From assembly GCA_009917805.1 (NCBI GenBank), contig RGES01000049.1, positions 1 to 8,551 on the forward strand: DNA of 8,551 nucleotides, read 5' to 3'. The position numbers and the translations under genes are program-made. A model generated the notes under the pieces. That model had not been told where the DNA came from, did no database searches, and saw only the letters and a list, made by a program, of their open reading frames with translations. The stretch comes from Verrucomicrobiota bacterium. GTDB lineage: Bacteria > Verrucomicrobiota > Verrucomicrobiia > Opitutales > UBA953. Below are positions 6,998-8,551 of the stretch, in pieces. The stretch's first letter is position 1; the number at the start of each line of letters is the position of its first letter.

Positions 6998-8551
<1,554 letters not shown>

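Overview
The window is GC-rich and every gene lies on the + strand. It reads as an extracytoplasmic catabolic locus from a bacterium of the Planctomycetota-Verrucomicrobiota (PVC) group. Evidence for this is a PSCyt1/DUF1587/DUF1595/DUF1592/DUF1588/DUF1585 protein directly followed by a DUF1552 protein, a pairing typical of that group, together with a DUF1080 protein and a Cys-type sulfatase. Most gene starts lack a clear Shine-Dalgarno sequence. I lean towards a GC-rich Verrucomicrobiota member, but the window cannot settle the phylum.

Layout: (1) 1-759 is the 3' part of an SMP-30/NHL-type beta-propeller gene cut by the left edge. (2) 760-891 is a spacer ending in the window's only good ribosome binding site. 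(3) 892-4836 encodes a 1314-residue secreted protein with two c-type heme motifs near its two ends and three consecutive copies of a roughly 200-240 residue module between its DUF1587 and DUF1595 domains. (4) 4833-6125 is a Tat-exported DUF1552 protein whose first ATG overlaps the upstream stop. (5) 6136-6909 is a secreted DUF1080 (3-keto-disaccharide hydrolase family) protein. (6) 6910-6994 is a short spacer with a REP-like perfect palindrome and a degenerate inverted copy that runs into the next start codon. (7) 6995-8551 is a secreted sulfatase that runs off the right edge with nearly all of its domain present.

Genes 3-5 are packed tightly enough to be one transcript, with the sulfatase possibly the fourth gene behind a hairpin leader. 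A working model is that substrate glycans are bound at the cell surface by the triplicated modules of the heme protein, desulfated by the sulfatase, and oxidised and cleaved by a heme-linked and 3-keto-glycoside chemistry involving the DUF1592/DUF1552 pair and the DUF1080 enzyme. The propeller protein could act as a lactonase. The domain identities are well supported by motifs; the combined pathway is inference. The most unusual points are the triplicated module and the palindromic element at the sulfatase start.
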